A DNA stretch of 64,000 nucleotides. Source: Paenibacillus sp. PK3_47 (lineage in GTDB: Bacteria > Bacillota > Bacilli > Paenibacillales > Paenibacillaceae). The stretch spans positions 2,294,001 through 2,358,000 of the forward strand of contig NZ_CP026029.1 in the NCBI RefSeq assembly GCF_023520895.1. Direction: 5' to 3'. Shown piece after piece: positions 61,809 to 64,000 of the stretch. Both the position numbers and the translations under genes were made by a program. How positions within the stretch are numbered: position 1 is the stretch's first letter; every line of letters starts with the position of its first letter. The notes beneath the pieces were generated by a model. The model was not told the DNA's origin and made no database searches. It was given only the letters and a program-made list of their open reading frames with translations.

Positions 61809-61909
61809 AGGGATCCTCCTCCTGATATCTTTTATCTTGGATTACCGGTTAAAACAATATCCCGCCCATTCAGGAGCGGGAATTTGACATTATTGTGACT
61901 CTATAACGG

Positions 61910-62722
61910 TCAGCGGCTTGCGGCAACATACCGCCCAAGCTCCACGAACATGCTGCCCATGCGCTCATGCTCAGGCATTACAATCCGCTGGATGCCTTCT
62001 TCCTTCAGTGATTCCGTAGTGATTTTGCCTACGGAAACAGCCAGTACTCTGGTTTCAAAAGCTGTAATGAGCTCTTCCAGCCTGCCTTGCTCCCTGGCAT
62101 GCTGGGCCAGAAACCTGAACTGTGGCGCACTTGTAAAGGCAACGGCATCCACTTTGCCTTCCGTAATCTCGGTGAGCAGCAGCGCAAGCGCCCCAGGCTC
62201 CGGCGGGGTGTGGCGGTAGGGCTGAACCTCACGGATAACGGCACCGGCCTCTGTAAGCCAGGCTATCAGCCGGGGAGCAGGATCGCCATGCAGCTGCAGC
62301 ACGACCTCTTTGCCGCGCAGGTCCCAGCCCGCAAGCCCGCGGAGCAGCCCGGTGGTGCTGCCGTCATCGTCCCGTACCTGCGGCACAATTCCGCGTTTTT
62401 TCAGGGCATTAACGGTCTTGTAGCCCCGCGCGGCAACCGGCGCTCCCGACAGAGCTGCCAGAAAGCGGTCGGCAAGCCCCAGGCTTTCCGCCTGTTCGAA
62501 CAAAGCCTCCAGCCCCATGCCTGTCGTCAGGATCGCCAGATCCGGCGGATGCTCGGTCCAGGATAAAAGCGCCTCACGCAGTGCCCCGTCATCCAGAAAT
62601 ACCGTCCCCTGGGCAGGGCGGTGAAGCGCCGTACCGCCCATATTCGTAACCAGTCTGGCCATCTCTTCCGCCTTGCGCGGACCGGCAAGGGCAACGGTCA
62701 GCCCCTTTAATTGCTCTGCCAT
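61910..62722 (-). CDS. hemD: Uroporphyrinogen-III synthase
   Basis: Closes and isomerises hydroxymethylbilane to uroporphyrinogen III, the common precursor of heme and B12. The 270-residue protein has the two-lobe HemD layout: GLTVALAGPRKAEEMARLV at the start, LAILTTGMGLEALFE, APVAARGYKTVNALKKRG, then VVLQLHGDPAPRL and AFTSAPQFRFLAQHA in the second lobe. It is a stand-alone copy outside a hem operon. The start is the ATG at 62722 with GGGGAGAG upstream. Because CarH needs adenosylcobalamin, this branch-point enzyme indirectly links to the light-sensing locus. Confidence 0.9.
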   Translation of the reverse strand: MAEQLKGLTVALAGPRKAEEMARLVTNMGGTALHRPAQGTVFLDDGALREALLSWTEHPPDLAILTTGMGLEALFEQAESLGLADRFLAALSGAPVAARGYKTVNALKKRGIVPQVRDDDGSTTGLLRGLAGWDLRGKEVVLQLHGDPAPRLIAWLTEAGAVIREVQPYRHTPPEPGALALLLTEITEGKVDAVAFTSAPQFRFLAQHAREQGRLEELITAFETRVLAVSVGKITTESLKEEGIQRIVMPEHERMGSMFVELGRYVAASR

Positions 62723-62838
62723 GAACATCTCTCCCCTTCTTTAGCCCAGCTTTATTGCTTATCAGTATACTTGGAAAGGGCCTGAAAAGAAAAGACACAA
62801 AGACAAATCAGGACCCATTGCTTACGGGAGACACAGCA

Positions 62839-62864
62839 AAAAGACCGTTTTGCATTAAACGGTC
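62839..62864 (-). terminator. Terminator of the PerR-like gene
   Basis: GACCGTTT and AAACGGTC (62864-62843, minus strand) form an 8-bp stem followed by TTTTTGCTG. Confidence 0.85.
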
Positions 62865-62916
62865 CCCGTATTTATTATGCTGCCTTTGTCCGGTGCCTTC
62901 CTGTCCGCTGCTGATT

Positions 62917-63312
62917 CTAGTTCGCTGCTTTTCTCTGGCAGTCCGGACATATGCCTCCGAATACCACATGAGCGTGAGAAATGGAATAACCGGTGTCTTT
63001 GGCTACTGCATCTGTCCACTCCTGGGGAACTTGGCTCATGACCTCGTCCACCGCACCGCACACTTCGCAGATGATATGCTGGTGGTCATCCATCCGGGCA
63101 TCGTATCTGCTGGCCGCTTCACCCAGTTTCAATTCCCGGATCATCTGTTTATCTGCAAGATAACGAAGCGAATTATATACGGTACCATAAGCCAGGTTAT
63201 GCCCCTGCTCAACGAGCCGGTTCATTACCTCCGCAGCGGTAGGATGATCATGCGCATTGCGGACGATATCATAAACGGCTTGACGCTGGGAGGTCAAATT
63301 CAGATTTCTCAT
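62917..63312 (-). CDS. perR: Fur-family regulator, PerR-like
   Basis: A 131-residue Fur-family DNA-binding repressor that senses metal and peroxide. The N-terminal winged helix (1-60) carries ERDHPTAAEVMNRL-type content (HDHPTAAEV) and LAYGTVYNSLRYL. The structural Zn site is C82, C85, C122, C125. The regulatory metal ligands align with B. subtilis PerR: H23 for H37, D71 for D85, H77 for H91 and H79 for H93. Residue D89 or E90 takes the place of D104. The start is the ATG at 63312, with AAAGGATG upstream; a longer frame to 63372 would cover the promoter. Confidence 0.88.
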   Translation of the reverse strand: MRNLNLTSQRQAVYDIVRNAHDHPTAAEVMNRLVEQGHNLAYGTVYNSLRYLADKQMIRELKLGEAASRYDARMDDHQHIICEVCGAVDEVMSQVPQEWTDAVAKDTGYSISHAHVVFGGICPDCQRKAAN

Positions 63313-63343
63313 AGTTATCATCCTTTTACTTGTTATTAGATCA

Positions 63344-63372
63344 AGTATAAATCTTGAATGTCCCAGCGTCAA
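63344..63372 (-). promoter_or_regulatory. Promoter of the PerR-like gene
   Basis: On the minus strand TTGACG (63372-63367), a 17-base spacer and TATACT (63349-63344). A clean SigA-type promoter; no convincing PerR box overlaps it. Confidence 0.7.
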
Positions 63373-63384
63373 TGTTATATGCCA

Positions 63385-64000
63385 TTATTTAATCATCCCT
63401 GAGTATTTCACATTCACGTCAGCCTTTACTTCAAAATCAAGTTCCGGATACATTGCGCTCCATACCTGCATCTCCGTATCGTTATTCCAGTGCCGGGAGC
63501 CATAGTGCAGGCCCCAGCCCAAGGGATCCAGACCCGAATCCCGGATTTTGGTCAGCAGCTCATGAACCTCCCTGACCAGCCACTCCTCCCCCGAAGATGA
63601 AATCCTCCTCATTAAATCGGGGGTTACCACATCCTCTGTACTGTTTTCCTCCACAATCGCTTTGATTTTAATAGTATAGCGGATAAAGGGCTTTCCATCT
63701 TCCGGTGTAACAATCTTGTAGCTTGATGAGCTGCTCTCCGTATAATACTGGTACATCTCGCCGTCTACGATGGCCGGAAAGTTGCTCCGCAGATTGGTAC
63801 GTGCCAGCAGATTAAACAGCCGGGACTCGTCCGGGGACAATTCAAGCCTGATTCTTTGCTTGTCCATCAGAGCGATTTTATTGATCAGGAACTCTTCCTT
63901 CCCCTGTGCTTCAATAACAGGCATTATGGGATCCTGGCCCTTCTCATACACATCCCGCATCATCTGGTAGGCAAATACGCTGGTAATGAAGGGGGATTCC
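63385..64000 (-). CDS. Ger(x)C-type spore germination protein (C-terminal part)
   Basis: The last 205 codons of a gene that continues beyond the right edge. The conserved end of the GerAC/Ger(x)C lipoprotein family is clear: VYEKGQDPIMPVIEAQ, then ending with SGLDPLGWGLHYGSRHWNN, WSAMYPELDFEVKADVNVKY and the terminal SGMIK. These proteins are the lipoprotein C subunits of nutrient germinant receptors, in the spore inner membrane. The N-terminal lipobox and the A and B subunit genes should lie just outside the window on the same strand. An apparent start at 63963 is internal. Confidence 0.87.
   Translation of the reverse strand, partial: ESPFITSVFAYQMMRDVYEKGQDPIMPVIEAQGKEEFLINKIALMDKQRIRLELSPDESRLFNLLARTNLRSNFPAIVDGEMYQYYTESSSSSYKIVTPEDGKPFIRYTIKIKAIVEENSTEDVVTPDLMRRISSSGEEWLVREVHELLTKIRDSGLDPLGWGLHYGSRHWNNDTEMQVWSAMYPELDFEVKADVNVKYSGMIK

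Noticed and set aside
63313..63384. PerR box in the PerR-like promoter
   Set aside because: TTATACTTGATCTAATAA resembles a PerR box but its arms are spaced too far apart, so I do not call it.
1..64000. CRISPR arrays, insertion sequences, prophage, rRNA or tRNA genes
   Set aside because: No regular spaced repeats, transposase, integrase or tRNA-like cloverleaf was found by reading both strands; tRNA search software would be needed to exclude a tRNA completely.

Overview
The window looks like a piece of the chromosome of a Paenibacillus-like endospore-forming Bacillota. Reasons: moderately high GC; spoIIR and a Ger(x)C-type germination gene; strong AGGAGG-type ribosome binding sites with frequent TTG and GTG starts; and a run of genes in the order known from Bacillus subtilis (prfA, prmC, spoIIR, ywlC, mntP, ywlE, ywlG, glyA, upp, mnaA, atp operon). 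Most genes lie on the minus strand. I see no rRNA, tRNA, CRISPR array, prophage or intact insertion sequence.

Layout. 1-13750 (minus): start of the ATP synthase region (AtpZ/AtpI-type protein), mnaA, upp, glyA, ywlG, the protein-arginine phosphatase ywlE, mntP, the Sua5-type ywlC, spoIIR, two tandem rodA/ftsW-like genes not found at this place in B. subtilis, prmC and prfA. 13751-16565: a low-GC stretch with a possible broken gene, the GTPase ychF and a GNAT acetyltransferase. 16604-27043 (minus): a carotenoid locus. A MerR/B12-binding CarH-like regulator is followed by a tightly overlapping operon of two CrtN-type desaturases, CrtM, a CruF-like hydratase, an acyltransferase, a glycosyltransferase and a third CrtN-type enzyme, then type II IPP isomerase. 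The regulator and the operon have matching promoters (TTGTAT-N19-TATAAG) sharing a 13-base block, which points to co-regulation, probably by light and adenosylcobalamin.

27343-34890: an exported phospholipase-D-like protein, cardiolipin synthase, and a TetR regulator with an RND pump (like yerO-swrC). 34989-54519 carries scattered genes for molybdenum cofactor and formate/one-carbon metabolism: a TorD-like chaperone, moaA, mobA, a MOSC protein, a molybdopterin oxidoreductase, a formate/nitrite channel, an NADH oxidase/CoA-disulfide reductase-type flavoprotein and formate-tetrahydrofolate ligase. LysE exporter/MocR regulator, TetR, MFS transporters, glnS and GNAT genes lie between them. Six near-perfect Crp/Fnr-type sites (GTGA-N6-TCAC) lie upstream of the formate channel and the NADH oxidase, suggesting oxygen- or redox-linked control.

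54760-64000 (minus): glutathione peroxidase, a DUF3243 protein, a VanY-type carboxypeptidase, a DEAD-box helicase with a long Gly/Arg/Ser-rich tail, an AarF/UbiB kinase with a phasin-like partner, a ThuA-like protein, hemD, a PerR-like Fur regulator and, cut by the window edge, a Ger(x)C spore germination protein.
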